Positions 11,994 through 20,931 are shown, counted from the first letter of the stretch. The stretch is 64,000 bases of DNA from Prauserella salsuginis (GCF_024648885.1 NZ_JANBBF010000009.1:372001-436000); one strand, 5' to 3'. Made by a program: numbers and translations. Notes: generated by a model not told the origin, from the letters alone.

Positions 11994-13127
11994 ATGGAAC
12001 CGAACGTCGCCGCGCGGGCCCTTTCCGCCGCCACCGAGATCACGACGACCGTGCTGTCCGGGGACGATCCCGACGCCGTGCTGCCCATGGTCGTGCGGCA
12101 CGCCGTGCAGATCGCCGACGCCGACCTCGGCCTGCTCATGGTCCGCGACGAGGACGGCAGCGTCACCGTCGAAGCCGCCTACGGTGCCGACACCACGGGT
12201 CTCGTCGGCCTCGTGCTGCCTGCCGAGTCGGCCGCCGGCCGGGTCGCGGGTGGTGCCGAGCCGGTGTTCGCCGACGACGTCACCAGCGACCCGCGCACCT
12301 CGCAGTTCGTGCCCGTCGAACTCGCCGGATACGGCCCGTTCGCCGCGGCACCGTTCGGCACCGGCGGCAAACGACTCGGGGTGCTCACCGCATACCGGTC
12401 GCCGCACCGCGCGCCGTTCGACACCGGCACCGGCGACCTGCTCACCGCGTTCGCGGGACAGGCAGGGGTCGTACTCGCACTGGCCGACGGTGCCGACGCC
12501 CGTCACCGGCTGACCCTGTACCAGGAGCGCGAACGCATCGCCCGCGAACTGCACGACGTCGTCGTCCAGCGGCTGTACGCGGCGGGCATGCAGCTCGACC
12601 GCGTGCATCGCAGGCTGCACCGGCGGTTCGCGCGCACCGAACGCGACCGGCTCGGCGAGGCCATCGAACAGCTCGACCAGACGATCGAGGAGATCCGCGG
12701 CACCGTGCGCGAGCTGCGATCACCCGAACCCGTGCCCGAGACCCCCGACGCCAGCGACCTCGCCGAGTCGGCACGCTCCGAGGTTCGCATCGCCGGTGAG
12801 CTGCTGGGCTATCCGCCCACCCTGGAACTGTCGGGGGAGCTGGCTGGCATTCCCGGCGAACGCGGCGACCACATCCGCGCGGCTCTGCGGGAGGCACTGT
12901 CCAATGTGGTGCGGCATTCCGGCGCGAGTGAGGTGCGCGTGACGCTCGAACGCGACGACCGCCAGGTCCGGCTGCGTGTGCGGGACAACGGCTGCGGCGT
13001 CCCTGCCGACGTCGCCCGGCGCGGGCTGCGTCATCTCGCCGAACGCGCCGACGCCGCGGGTGGCCGGTTCGACGTCAACTCCTCGCCCAGCATGGGCACG
13101 ATGGTCGCGCTCGAGATTCCGCTGTAG
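11994..13127 (+). CDS. GAF-domain sensor histidine kinase, DevS/NarX type
   Basis: A 377-residue cytoplasmic kinase. Residues 10-170 form one GAF domain, which in DevS/DosT binds heme and senses O2, NO or CO. The HisKA_3 helix ERERIARELHDVVVQRLYAAG holds the phospho-acceptor His (about 187). The ATPase domain has REALSNVVRHS (N box) and DNGCGV (G box). It starts 24 bp after cydDC and is probably cotranscribed with the oxidase, an unusual arrangement. The DevR-like regulator in the next, convergent gene is its obvious partner (inference). No transmembrane helix is seen. I cannot confirm a heme-ligand His from sequence alone, so the signal could be another redox cue. Confidence 0.9.
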   Translation: MEPNVAARALSAATEITTTVLSGDDPDAVLPMVVRHAVQIADADLGLLMVRDEDGSVTVEAAYGADTTGLVGLVLPAESAAGRVAGGAEPVFADDVTSDPRTSQFVPVELAGYGPFAAAPFGTGGKRLGVLTAYRSPHRAPFDTGTGDLLTAFAGQAGVVLALADGADARHRLTLYQERERIARELHDVVVQRLYAAGMQLDRVHRRLHRRFARTERDRLGEAIEQLDQTIEEIRGTVRELRSPEPVPETPDASDLAESARSEVRIAGELLGYPPTLELSGELAGIPGERGDHIRAALREALSNVVRHSGASEVRVTLERDDRQVRLRVRDNGCGVPADVARRGLRHLAERADAAGGRFDVNSSPSMGTMVALEIPL

Positions 13128-13227
13128 CGACCGATCCGCCGCGTCGCAAAACCGGCCGGCCCGTGGGGACGTCGTCGGCTCGGGGTGTCTCGGGCACCGA
13201 ACGCCGTGGACATGACCTGCTCGTGCG

Positions 13228-13312
13228 GTGCTGAGTGCAGAACACGGGGTGCTGAGTGCAGGACACGGGGTGCTGAGTGCAGGACACGGGGTGCTGAGTG
13301 CAGGACACGCGG
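13228..13312. repeat. 21-bp tandem repeat, four copies (family A, site 1)
   Basis: Units starting at 13228, 13249, 13270 and 13291 read GTGCTGAGTGCAG followed by RACACGSG, period exactly 21. The array ends two bases before the stop codon of the response regulator gene and fills the convergent gap between kinase and regulator. A related array is at 32892-32954 on the opposite strand (18 of 21 matches per unit). Confidence 0.9.
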
Positions 13313-13313
13313 C

Positions 13314-13967
13314 TCAGGGGGTGCGGTTCGGGTTCGCGGTGTGGCGGGCGACCCATGCGGCGGCCTGGGTGCGACGTTGCATGCCGAGCTTGCCGAGCAG
13401 CGACGTCACGTAGTTCTTCACGGTCTTCTCGGCGAGGAACAGGTGCTGGGCGATCTCGCGGTTCGACAGGCCCTGGCCGATGAGGTCGAGGACGCTGCGC
13501 TCGCGCTCCGACAGCCCTGCCAGGCGATCGGCCTCGGCGTCGCCGCGCATCGTGTCGAGCAGCCGGGCGGTGGTGACCGGGTCGAGCAGCGACCGCCCCG
13601 CGCCGACCTCGCGCACCGCGTGGACGACGTCCTGCCCGCGGACCTGCTTCAGCAGATACCCCGACGCTCCCGCGCGGATGGCGCCGACCATGGCTTCCTC
13701 GTGCTCGAAGGCGGTGAGCACCAGACAGTACGGCGGGCTGCTCAGCGCTCGTAGCCGACGGCACAGCTCCACCCCGTCGCTCTCCGAACCGCCGAGCCGC
13801 ATGTCGACGACCGCCACATCCGGTTCGACGTGCAGCGCGACCGCCAGTGCCTCGTCCGCGGTGCTGGCCTCGGCTACGACGGTGATGTCCGGTTCGTCGC
13901 CGAGCAGGTCGCGCAGTCCGCGGCGGACGACCTCGTGATCGTCGACGAGGAGCACCTGGATGGCCAT
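13314..13967 (-). CDS. DevR/NarL-family response regulator
   Basis: A 217-residue two-component regulator. The receiver domain shows the acid pair D9/D10, phospho-acceptor D55 (AVVDMRLG), T85 and K107. The linker QDVVHAVREVGAGRSLLDP is very close to mycobacterial DevR/DosR. The LuxR-type helix-turn-helix at about 148-205 contains LSERERSVLDLIGQGLSNRE and the recognition segment AEKTVKNYVTSLLGKL. It faces the GAF kinase gene across a repeat-filled gap of 186 bp, so kinase and regulator are encoded as a convergent pair. The promoter region contains TTACGTCCT, shared with the cydA upstream box, suggesting autoregulation and control of cytochrome bd. Confidence 0.92.
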   Translation of the reverse strand: MAIQVLLVDDHEVVRRGLRDLLGDEPDITVVAEASTADEALAVALHVEPDVAVVDMRLGGSESDGVELCRRLRALSSPPYCLVLTAFEHEEAMVGAIRAGASGYLLKQVRGQDVVHAVREVGAGRSLLDPVTTARLLDTMRGDAEADRLAGLSERERSVLDLIGQGLSNREIAQHLFLAEKTVKNYVTSLLGKLGMQRRTQAAAWVARHTANPNRTP

Positions 13968-13976
13968 GATTCGAGG

Positions 13977-13985
13977 TTACGTCCT
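13977..13985. promoter_or_regulatory. Shared 9-mer upstream of the DevR-like gene
   Basis: TTACGTCCT is ten bases upstream of the regulator start and identical to the right half of the cydA DevR-like box. The flanking GAGG...CCTC forms an imperfect palindrome. It is a candidate autoregulatory site. Confidence 0.4.
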
Positions 13986-14126
13986 CCCCGATGGCGTCGC
14001 GGCAACGCGAGCCGCCTCCTCCGTCACCCGCTGAGCCGCCACCCGATGAGCGTCCACCCGAGGTTTCAGCGCCCATACGGGTGCTCGGCGCTGAAACCCC
14101 TCGTCAACGCGCGTACCGTCACGACC

Positions 14127-14849
14127 ATGGTCGCCGAGGAGCCCCGCACGGAGCAGTCCGCGAAGCGGGTGCGCGTCGTGTTCGCGGGAGTCGTGTTGGC
14201 GGACACGACCCGCCCGTTGCTGGTGTGGGAGAACCCGTACTACCCGACGTACTACGTGCCGCGGGAGGACGTCCACGGCGATGCGCTCGTCCCGAGTGGA
14301 CGGACCCGCGCGTCGCACCTCGGTGACGGGAAGCTGTCGACCGTGCACGCCGGCGGTCGGGAAGCCGTCGACGCCGCCGTCGAATACCCCGGTGACGTGC
14401 TCGGAGGTTACGTTCGCCTGGACTGGCACGCGATGGACCACTGGTTCGAAGAGGACGAGGAGGTCTACACCCATGCCCGCGATCCGCACACGCGAGTCGA
14501 CATCATCCCGAGCTCGCGCGAGGTGCGCATCGACATCGACGGCGAACCGGTCGCCGTATCGAACTCGCCGTGGTTGCTGTTCGAGACCGGCCTGCCGGTG
14601 CGGTACTACCTGCCGAAACCGCACGTGCGCCTCGACCGCCTGACCCGCACCGACACCGTCACGCACTGCCCCTACAAGGGTGCGGCCGAGTACTGGTCCG
14701 TCGGCGAGCACACCGACATCGCCTGGTCGTACCGCGCCCCGCTGCCCGAGAGCCAGCGCATCGCGGGGCTGATCTGTTTCGCCGACGAGCGCGTCGACGT
14801 TCGCGTGGACGGCCTGCTCCAGCAGCGCCCGCGGACCCCGTGGTCGTAG
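14127..14849 (+). CDS. Protein with two DUF427 domains
   Basis: A 240-residue soluble protein made of two versions of the DUF427 fold. The first (residues about 10-100) contains VRVVFAGVVLADTTRPLLVWE and PTYYVPREDV. The second (about 130-230) contains VRIDIDGEPVAVSNSPWLLF, RYYLPKPHV, and the diagnostic THCPYKGAAEYWSV segment. DUF427 proteins are small beta-tent proteins of unknown activity; the Cys/Tyr-rich CPYKG motif is the most conserved part. The ATG at 14127 gives a normal family start, while the longer open frame to 13830 is antisense to the regulator gene. It is probably monocistronic. Confidence 0.85.
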   Translation: MVAEEPRTEQSAKRVRVVFAGVVLADTTRPLLVWENPYYPTYYVPREDVHGDALVPSGRTRASHLGDGKLSTVHAGGREAVDAAVEYPGDVLGGYVRLDWHAMDHWFEEDEEVYTHARDPHTRVDIIPSSREVRIDIDGEPVAVSNSPWLLFETGLPVRYYLPKPHVRLDRLTRTDTVTHCPYKGAAEYWSVGEHTDIAWSYRAPLPESQRIAGLICFADERVDVRVDGLLQQRPRTPWS

Positions 14850-15231
14850 GCAGACCGCCGTTCATCCCGGAAGTCCGTTCAGCACGGCCTTGGCGACGTC
14901 GTCGCTCACGGCGCATGCGTCCTTGGCCGCCTCGTCGGTGTGGTCGCTGTTGCCGATGACCGAGAACTGCTGACTTTCGTCATCTTCCGCGAGCTTCACA
15001 CTCGCGCCGCACGATGTCTCCCGGCGCGACCCGCCGCCGGGCAGTGCCGATCGACCCGCCGGGCAGCGCCGATCGACGCTCAACCAGGTCGTGTCGCGTG
15101 GCCGGCCCGTTCCGTTACCGGAGCTCCACGATCGGGGACGTTCGACACGGCGCTCTCACACCCTCGAAGGACATTCCCTCCGGTCAAGCCTCGAAGACGG
15201 TTGGATACCGGCAGGTGTGAAGGGGGACGAG
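14850..15231. other. Gap before the helicase gene (382 bp)
   Basis: It contains only the DUF3558-like fragment described separately and a two-copy repeat around 15036-15078 (GCCGGGCAGYGCCGATCGAC). No other gene is supported. Confidence 0.5.
14862..15083 (-). pseudogene. Truncated DUF3558-like lipoprotein remnant
   Basis: The 73-codon frame ends GASVKLAEDDESQQF, then a DACAVSDDVAKAVLNGLPG-like tail. This resembles the C-terminus of DUF3558 secreted lipoproteins common in Pseudonocardiaceae, which normally run 170-200 residues with an N-terminal lipobox. Here the upstream sequence is Arg/Pro-rich and has no signal peptide, so most of the gene appears lost. The assignment rests on the tail pattern only. 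Confidence 0.35.
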
Positions 15232-17373
15232 ATGGTGAACTGGCGGCACGAGGCTGCCGAGGCGGTCGGCACGGAGACCGCCCACACCGGGGGAACGGAA
15301 CAGGCCACTGAGGACGAGTGGCACGACCTGGGCCCGGTGCGTGACTCCGGCGACGGTCTTGTCGTGGACCTGCGCGCAACGCGCCTCGGCAGGCTGCTCG
15401 ACGTGCGCCTCGCCGGGGCCGCCGGGCCGCGGGAGGGCGCGGCCGTACCGGTCGGGGTGCGCCTGCGGCGCGGCGTCCTCCGGCTCGACGACCCCGGCCC
15501 CCTGCCCGCCGAATGCGATCGTGCGTGGGCGCGGATCGCCGCCACCGATTACCGCGCGAGCGTCCTGCAGGGCCTCGGGTTCGCGCCCCTCGCGGACCGG
15601 CTCGCCACCGGCAGACCCGACCGTGCCCACGGCGACCCCAAGCGGGCGTGTTTCCTGCCCGGTGTCCGGCTCATCCGGGGCGGACCGGGCAGCGGCAAGA
15701 CGACACTGCTGAACGAGGCGGCCGACGAACTCGCCCGGGACGGGTTTCGGGTCCTCCTGCTGACCCGCACCGAACAGGTCCTCACGTGCGTCCCCGACCA
15801 GGCACGGCTGACCGTGCAGCAACAACTCGCCGACCTTTCCGCGGCCGAATCGCGGTTGCCGGAGCTGCGCGAGTTGCTGCGCGGATTCGACCGGGCCGCC
15901 TACGACGCGGTGCGGCGCCGGATCGATGACCAGCTCCGTGCCGACGAGTTCGAGGAGCAGCTCACCGCGGCGCAACGGGACTACGACGTCGCGGCCGCGG
16001 ATCTCGCGCAGGCCAGGCAGGAACTGCGCCGCGCCCGCGCCGACTGGACCGACGCCGCCGAGGGCAGGCGCAAGCTGACCGAACTGCGGGCACTCACGGC
16101 GCGACTGGCCGACGTCGATGCGGAGCTGGCCCGGCTGCACCTACGGGTCGAACGGCGCCCGTACCGCGGCAAGAACCGCGACCGCAAGGCGCTGTACCGC
16201 ACGGAACGGGAACGTGATTCGCTGCGGCAGCGCATCACGGCGTGCAGCGAGGAAGCGATCACGGCCGAGCGCGCGTCGGCGTTGGACACCGCACTGTCGG
16301 ATGCGCACCACTGGCTGGACGAGGCCGCGCGTGACGAGTCGGAGGCCTACACCCGCGTCCAGAAGCTGCACGCGAAGATCGCGCAGCTCCGGTCCACGAA
16401 GCCGTCGGAGCAGGACATCCGCTTCCATGCCGAATGCGTGCGCCGCGGCCTGCCGGATCTGCAGACCGAGTACGACGACCTGGCACGTGCCTCGGCGGAG
16501 CAGGCGGCCCGGCGCGGCCAGCTCGAGGAGCGGCTGTGGTGGCTCGGCGAGGGTGCCTGTGTCGGAACCGACGGCCCGGTGCACCGGTGCGACACGCTGC
16601 CGCACGGCGACGCCGGCACGCGGTTCGACGTCGTACTGGTCGACGATGCGGGAAGCAGGCCGCTGTCCGAGGTGCTCGCCGCCGTGGGGCTCGCCCGTCA
16701 CACCGCCGTCGTAGCGGGGGATCCCGACTCGCCGCAGCCGTGGCTGGGTCCGGAGCTGCGTGACGAGGCCGCGGTGCGGCGCTGGTGCGGGGGGACGGTG
16801 TTCAGCCACTGCGGTATCCGCACGGCCGAGGACGCCCGCATGCACGGCGGCTGCTACGTGTTGACCACGTCGCGCCGGGTGTCGCTAGACCGTGACGCCG
16901 ACCTCGCCGGTGCTGCCGTTGCGGACGGTACGGAGCGGCGGAAGGGCCGTGTCGTGGTCCTCGACACCGCGGGCGAATCGGTGCGGCACGCGGGGATCAT
17001 CTCCTCGCTGCCTCGTGGCTCGGCCGTCATCGCTCCACATCGGACGGCTGCGGCCCGCTGGCTCGAAGCCGCGGGCCAGCGATACGACCTGGCCATCGGC
17101 ACGGCCCGAACGATGCACGGCGAGGAGTTCGAGGTCGTGCTCGTCGACCTCGTCTCCGACGACTGGCACGCGCGCACCCGCGCCTTCGCCTCCGCGACCA
17201 GTCGTGCCCGCGGCACCCTGTACCTGTTGGCCGACGCCGCCGCGCTCGCGTCGGCCGCTCCGGGAACTCCGCTCGGCCGGGTCCATGCCGCCGGTGCGGA
17301 GCTGCGTGCCGTCGGTGACACCGGGGTGCCGGCACCGAGAGCTACCACCGACCCTGCGGTCGTGACACCATGA
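15232..17373 (+). CDS. SF1 (UvrD/Upf1-like) helicase-type ATPase with coiled-coil insert
   Basis: A 713-residue cytoplasmic ATPase. A beta-rich N-terminal domain of about 110 residues is followed by Walker A GGPGSGKTTLLNEA (about 148-161) and a long heptad-rich coiled coil (about 215-410). Next come motif II VVLVDDAGS (about 466), motif III AGDPDSPQP (about 494), TTSRRVS, motif V TMHGEEFEVVLVDL (about 626) and motif VI SATSRARGTLYLL (about 654). This order is that of superfamily 1B helicases, but the catalytic DE of motif II is DD, so unwinding activity is uncertain. The ATG has AAGGGGG six bases upstream. It is followed after 4 bp by the helical-repeat gene, suggesting a two-gene unit whose function I do not recognise. 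Confidence 0.72.
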   Translation: MVNWRHEAAEAVGTETAHTGGTEQATEDEWHDLGPVRDSGDGLVVDLRATRLGRLLDVRLAGAAGPREGAAVPVGVRLRRGVLRLDDPGPLPAECDRAWARIAATDYRASVLQGLGFAPLADRLATGRPDRAHGDPKRACFLPGVRLIRGGPGSGKTTLLNEAADELARDGFRVLLLTRTEQVLTCVPDQARLTVQQQLADLSAAESRLPELRELLRGFDRAAYDAVRRRIDDQLRADEFEEQLTAAQRDYDVAAADLAQARQELRRARADWTDAAEGRRKLTELRALTARLADVDAELARLHLRVERRPYRGKNRDRKALYRTERERDSLRQRITACSEEAITAERASALDTALSDAHHWLDEAARDESEAYTRVQKLHAKIAQLRSTKPSEQDIRFHAECVRRGLPDLQTEYDDLARASAEQAARRGQLEERLWWLGEGACVGTDGPVHRCDTLPHGDAGTRFDVVLVDDAGSRPLSEVLAAVGLARHTAVVAGDPDSPQPWLGPELRDEAAVRRWCGGTVFSHCGIRTAEDARMHGGCYVLTTSRRVSLDRDADLAGAAVADGTERRKGRVVVLDTAGESVRHAGIISSLPRGSAVIAPHRTAAARWLEAAGQRYDLAIGTARTMHGEEFEVVLVDLVSDDWHARTRAFASATSRARGTLYLLADAAALASAAPGTPLGRVHAAGAELRAVGDTGVPAPRATTDPAVVTP

Positions 17374-17377
17374 TCCG

Positions 17378-18484
17378 GTGCGTCGACCCGGTGAACCTGC
17401 GCAGGTGACCGCGGTACTCGACACCCTCGAGCGGATGCTGGACGCGGGCACCAGGGCGGATGTCGCCCGGCTCGCGCGGCTGGCCGTCGATCGGCTCACC
17501 GCGTCGGCCCTGCCCGCCGCCTCCGCTCGGACCCCTTCGGAGCCCGCTGCGGACGAACCGGGCGCGCTCGATGCGCCCTCAGCCGAGGCCGGCGCACTCG
17601 AGGCCGGAGCACTCGAGGACGGAGCACTCGAGGCCGGAGCACCGGGGGTCGGGGCGCGCGGGACAGCTGCGCACGAGGCGTCGTTGGAACGGGCGCTCGC
17701 GTTGTACGCCCGCGCGTGTGCAGCGCATCCGCCCGAGACGATCGATCTCGCGGACTGGATTCTGGGCGTGTCGTTCGGTGATCCGCCCCGTGTCGTCTCA
17801 CTGCACGATTTCGCGGATCCGCTCGGCGAGTACGGCATGGCGCACATTCGTGCCACTGTCGATTCCCGACTCGCGGAGTCCACAGTGGAAGACCCGGATC
17901 CGGTCGCGGAGCGGCTCGCGCAGGAGCTCGCAGCGCTGACCGGCGAGGTCGGCGGACTGGTCGCCACCTGGGAGAAACGTCTCCCGAACATCGAGGTCAG
18001 CCTGAAGATCGTACGGGTGTTGCGGGCCGCGGGCAGACACTCCGAAGCTCTCGCGCACGCCGCGCGCGCCCGCAGCAGCGATCCTTCCCGGATCGGTGAC
18101 CTCCTCGCCGCGGGCCGCGACGACGACGCGTGGACATTGACGCGGAACCTGCTCGCCCCACAGGCCGGGTCCTGTTCGCACGCCGAGCCCGTGACGCCCG
18201 CCGCTCCGGCCGGCGTCGTCATCGACGTGTACCGCAGGCACGTCGACTCGCTCATCGACGGCAGGGATGCCCGTAGCCCGGCCGAGAACTACGCACGTGC
18301 CGCGGTGGCGCTGCGCCGGCTGCGGACTCTGCACCGCGACGCGGGCACGTCCGCCGAGTTCGCCGATTACCTCGCCGGTCTCGTCGAACGTCATCGCCGC
18401 AAGTCCCGGTTGCTGGACGAGATCCGCGCCGCCCGCATCGCGTTGCCGACAGCGCCGTCACAGCGGCGGTCCCGGCGGTCCTGA
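17378..18484 (+). CDS. Helical-repeat protein resembling DUF6880/SWIM-associated C-terminal region
   Basis: A 368-residue, mostly alpha-helical protein. The pattern ARLARLAVDRLTA, then ALALYARACAAHPPETIDLAD, EVSLKIVRVLRAAGRHSEAL, and the final VYRRHVDSLI...AVALRRLRTL...YLAGLVERHRRKSRLLDEI matches the TPR-like region that follows SWIM zinc fingers (DUF6880-like). No SWIM Cys/His cluster is present. A low-complexity insert of repeated GALEA/GALED pentapeptides lies near residues 68-90, encoded by 15-bp repeats at about 17590-17645. The GTG starts 4 bp after the helicase-like gene, so the two proteins are probably made together and may interact (inference). Confidence 0.6.
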   Translation: MRRPGEPAQVTAVLDTLERMLDAGTRADVARLARLAVDRLTASALPAASARTPSEPAADEPGALDAPSAEAGALEAGALEDGALEAGAPGVGARGTAAHEASLERALALYARACAAHPPETIDLADWILGVSFGDPPRVVSLHDFADPLGEYGMAHIRATVDSRLAESTVEDPDPVAERLAQELAALTGEVGGLVATWEKRLPNIEVSLKIVRVLRAAGRHSEALAHAARARSSDPSRIGDLLAAGRDDDAWTLTRNLLAPQAGSCSHAEPVTPAAPAGVVIDVYRRHVDSLIDGRDARSPAENYARAAVALRRLRTLHRDAGTSAEFADYLAGLVERHRRKSRLLDEIRAARIALPTAPSQRRSRRS

Positions 18485-18493
18485 CCGGTTCGC

Positions 18494-18619
18494 TCAGGGC
18501 GCGGTCTTCTGCGCGCGGCGGGACTCGTCGGCGTCGAGTACGAAGGCGCCGCACGCCATCGCAAGCAGCACGATGATCCCGAGAATCGCACCGATCCACG
18601 TCACGATGGTCGCCAGCAT
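18494..18619 (-). CDS. 41-residue single-helix membrane protein
   Basis: A short gene of 42 codons: MLATIVTWIGAILGIIVLLA then a Cys, a short turn, and an acidic/basic tail ending in RRAQKTAP. One clear transmembrane helix spans residues 4-27 with the C-terminus predicted inside. A purine-rich ribosome site (GGGGGAAGGGACGG) precedes the ATG. The stop is 10 bp from the stop of the convergent helical-repeat gene. The function is unknown; it could be a small regulatory subunit or stress peptide. Confidence 0.55.
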   Translation of the reverse strand: MLATIVTWIGAILGIIVLLAMACGAFVLDADESRRAQKTAP

Positions 18620-19056
18620 GGCTACCGTCCCTTCCCCCTCGTAGGAGTTCGTGTTCCGTTCACCAGGGTCGGGCCTGGACTGGACCTTCAGCCATCGGCC
18701 AACCGGCTAAACCACGCGCCCTTCGATCGACCGAAAGCACGAGAGAGCGTCGCGCTCCGCGGTCGTCGAAACCCCTGGGCGGCGTGTGGGTGAACAGACT
18801 CGTGACGGTAGCCGGGCATGCGCCGTTCCGCCGCGGGAACGACGAAACCCGCAGCCAGGATGCGACCTTCGGAGGAGCGCCGACGACCCTCGGCACCGAG
18901 GCCGTCGCACGGTGGAGCCATGCCGGTGAACCACCCGCACCCGGCCGTCCCGCCGCTGTCGCAGGCAGGATCACCGCCGGTCGTCGGCCACGGGCGGACA
19001 CGGCACCCGCGTGCCCTCACCGAGGGTCACCGTTCGTCGTCCCCGGAAGGGGACCG
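18620..19056. other. Gap of 437 bp without a recognisable gene
   Basis: No convincing coding frame, tRNA or repeat is found. Several overlapping open frames exist on both strands but have random composition. It should hold the promoter of the small membrane protein and the 3' flank of coaA. Confidence 0.5.
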
Positions 19057-19989
19057 TCAGAGCTTGCGCAGGCGCACGCGGTTGATGGAGTGGTCGCTGT
19101 CCTTACGGAGCACGAGCGTCGCGCGCGGGCGCGTGGGACGGATGTTGTCCACCAGGTTCGGCTCGTTGATCGTCTTCCACAGGTGCTGCGCCTCGAAGCG
19201 GGCGTCCTCGTCGGACAGGCCCGCGAAGTGGTGGAAGTGCGAACTCGGGTCGGCGAACGCGGTGTGCCGCAGCTTGAGGAACCGCTCGATGTACCAGCGT
19301 TCGATGTCACCGGTGTGGGCGTCGACGTAGAGCGAGAAGTCGAACAGGTCCGACACGGTCAGGCTCGGACCGGGCTGCAGCACGTTCAGCCCCTCGATGA
19401 TGAGGATGTCCGGGCTCTGCACCGTCTGCTGCTCGCCGGGAAGGATGTCGTAGGCGAGGTGCGAGTAGACGGGCGCGTGCACTTCGGCGGCACCGGACTT
19501 GACGTCGGTGACGAACCGCAGCAGCGCACGCCGGTCGTAACTCTCGGGAAAGCCCTTGCGGTGCATGATCCCGCGGCGCATCAGTTCGTCGCGCGGGTAC
19601 AGGAACCCGTCGGTCGTGACGAGGTCGACGCGCGGGTGGTCGGGCCAGCGGGCCAGCAGGGTGCGCAGGATGCGCGCGGTGGTCGACTTGCCGACCGCGA
19701 CGCTGCCCGCGACGCCGATCACGAACGGGGCCTTGGAGGGACGGGTGTCCTCGCCGAGGAACGTCGTCGTGGCTTCGTACAGCCGTTGCCGAGCGGCCAC
19801 CTGCAGGTTGATCAGCCGGGACAGCGGCAGATACACCTCGGCCACCTCGGTGAGGTCGATCTGCTCGCCGAGGCCTCTCAGGCTGACCAGTTCGTCCGCG
19901 GTGAGCGGGAGCGGCGTGGAGCGTCTGAGCTCCCGCCACTGGTCACGCTGCAATTCAACATAGGGGCTCAGCTCACGGACCCGTGGCAT
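19057..19989 (-). CDS. coaA: Type I pantothenate kinase
   Basis: This enzyme catalyses ATP-dependent phosphorylation of pantothenate, the first and controlling step of coenzyme A synthesis. The 310-residue protein has the family start ([20 protein letters not shown]), Walker [10 protein letters not shown] at 95-103, the substrate-lid segment [34 protein letters not shown], and [11 protein letters not shown], all typical of bacterial CoaA. Feedback inhibition by CoA is usual for this type. The ATG is the first in frame. It appears monocistronic. Confidence 0.96.
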   Translation of the reverse strand: MPRVRELSPYVELQRDQWRELRRSTPLPLTADELVSLRGLGEQIDLTEVAEVYLPLSRLINLQVAARQRLYEATTTFLGEDTRPSKAPFVIGVAGSVAVGKSTTARILRTLLARWPDHPRVDLVTTDGFLYPRDELMRRGIMHRKGFPESYDRRALLRFVTDVKSGAAEVHAPVYSHLAYDILPGEQQTVQSPDILIIEGLNVLQPGPSLTVSDLFDFSLYVDAHTGDIERWYIERFLKLRHTAFADPSSHFHHFAGLSDEDARFEAQHLWKTINEPNLVDNIRPTRPRATLVLRKDSDHSINRVRLRKL

Positions 19990-20141
19990 TCGCTCACTCC
20001 TCGCCCGTCGGTGGGCCGGCGTTCCCGCGACTTTCGTAACGCAGTTCTTACGGTAAGACGTGGCGTCCGAAAACGGACTGTGACGTTGTGCACCTCACCG
20101 GTGGTGTCCGTTGCGACCTCGGGGGCGCCGCTGACCGCGCG

Positions 20142-20543
20142 CTACGCGGGTGCGGGGGCTTCGGTGGCGATCTGGATGAGGTTGCCGCACGTGTCGTCGA
20201 GGACCGCGGTCGTGACCGGGCCCATCTCGATGGGCGCCTGGGTGAACTCCACGCCGAGCGCGGTCAGCCGTTCGTACTCGGCGTGCACGTCGTCGACGGC
20301 GAACTGCGCGAGCGGGATCCCGTCGGCGATCAGTGCGTCGCGGTAGGGCTTGACCGCGGGGTGGCCGGCGGGTTCGAGCAGCAGCTCCGTGCCTCCCGGG
20401 TTCTCCGGCGAGACGACCGTCAGCCAGCGGGCGCCGCCTCCCATGTCCACGTCGTGTTTGGTGCGAAAGCCCAGCACGTCGGTGTAGAAGCGGTGGGCCT
20501 TCTCCTGGTCGTCGACGAAGACGCTCGTCATGTTGATTCGCAT
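20142..20543 (-). CDS. VOC (glyoxalase/bleomycin-resistance) family protein
   Basis: A 133-residue protein with the paired beta-alpha-beta-beta-beta module of the vicinal-oxygen-chelate superfamily: MRINMTSVFVDDQEKAHRFY at the start, TELLLEP at the end of the first module, and FTQAPIEMGPVTTAVLDDTCGNLIQI at the end. One metal-ligand Glu is evident in TELLLEP; the reaction is unknown. The ATG at 20543 has GGAG seven bases upstream. It lies 37 bp after the ArsR gene in the same direction, so the regulator and this enzyme form an operon, a common ArsR-VOC arrangement. Confidence 0.85.
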   Translation of the reverse strand: MRINMTSVFVDDQEKAHRFYTDVLGFRTKHDVDMGGGARWLTVVSPENPGGTELLLEPAGHPAVKPYRDALIADGIPLAQFAVDDVHAEYERLTALGVEFTQAPIEMGPVTTAVLDDTCGNLIQIATEAPAPA

Positions 20544-20580
20544 GGTCGGCTCCATTTCGATGTCGGGTGGGTGCTGCCGG

Positions 20581-20931
20581 TCATTCCCCGGCTGCACCGA
20601 TGTCGTGGGTCGTGCCGGTGTGGCTGTCGCCGGTCTGAGGTGTGCCGGTCTGTGGTGTGCCGGGACGGTCGAGCCACCGCACGGTGATCTCTTCGAGCGG
20701 GCCGGTGTCGAGGTAGTGGAACTTGTACCGGCCCTCGCGCCGGGTCTCGACCAGTCCGGCGGCTTCGAGGACGTCGAGGTGCTGTGAGATCGCCTGCCGC
20801 GACGAGGCGAGCCCGTGCCTGGTCGTCAGCCGGCCGCAGAGTTCGAACAACGTCTGGCCGGTGCGTTCGGTCAGCTCGTCGAGGATCGTCCTCCTGGTCG
20901 GATCGGCGAGTGCCTTGAAGACGTCGGCCAC
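20581..20931 (-). CDS. ArsR-family transcriptional regulator
   Basis: A 116-residue winged-helix repressor. ADVFKALADPTRRTILDEL opens the domain, the recognition helix lies in LASSRQAISQHLDVLEAAGL, and the wing is VETRREGRYKFHYL. No metal-binding Cys pair is visible, placing it with the non-metal, autorepressing ArsR group. The tail contains a GTPQT repeat. I choose the GTG at 20931 because a promoter TTGACA-N18-TAACGT ends seven bases before it, giving a leaderless mRNA; the TTG at 20949 would lie inside the promoter. A 16-bp palindrome fills the promoter spacer. Confidence 0.88.
   Translation of the reverse strand: MADVFKALADPTRRTILDELTERTGQTLFELCGRLTTRHGLASSRQAISQHLDVLEAAGLVETRREGRYKFHYLDTGPLEEITVRWLDRPGTPQTGTPQTGDSHTGTTHDIGAAGE

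Noticed and set aside
13228..13312. Possible CRISPR array
   Set aside because: Units of 21 bp are directly adjacent with no unique spacers, and no cas gene is in the window.
18660..19020. Possible tRNA or small gene upstream of coaA's 3' side
   Set aside because: No acceptor stem or T-loop sequence, and the open frames lack ribosome sites and codon bias.
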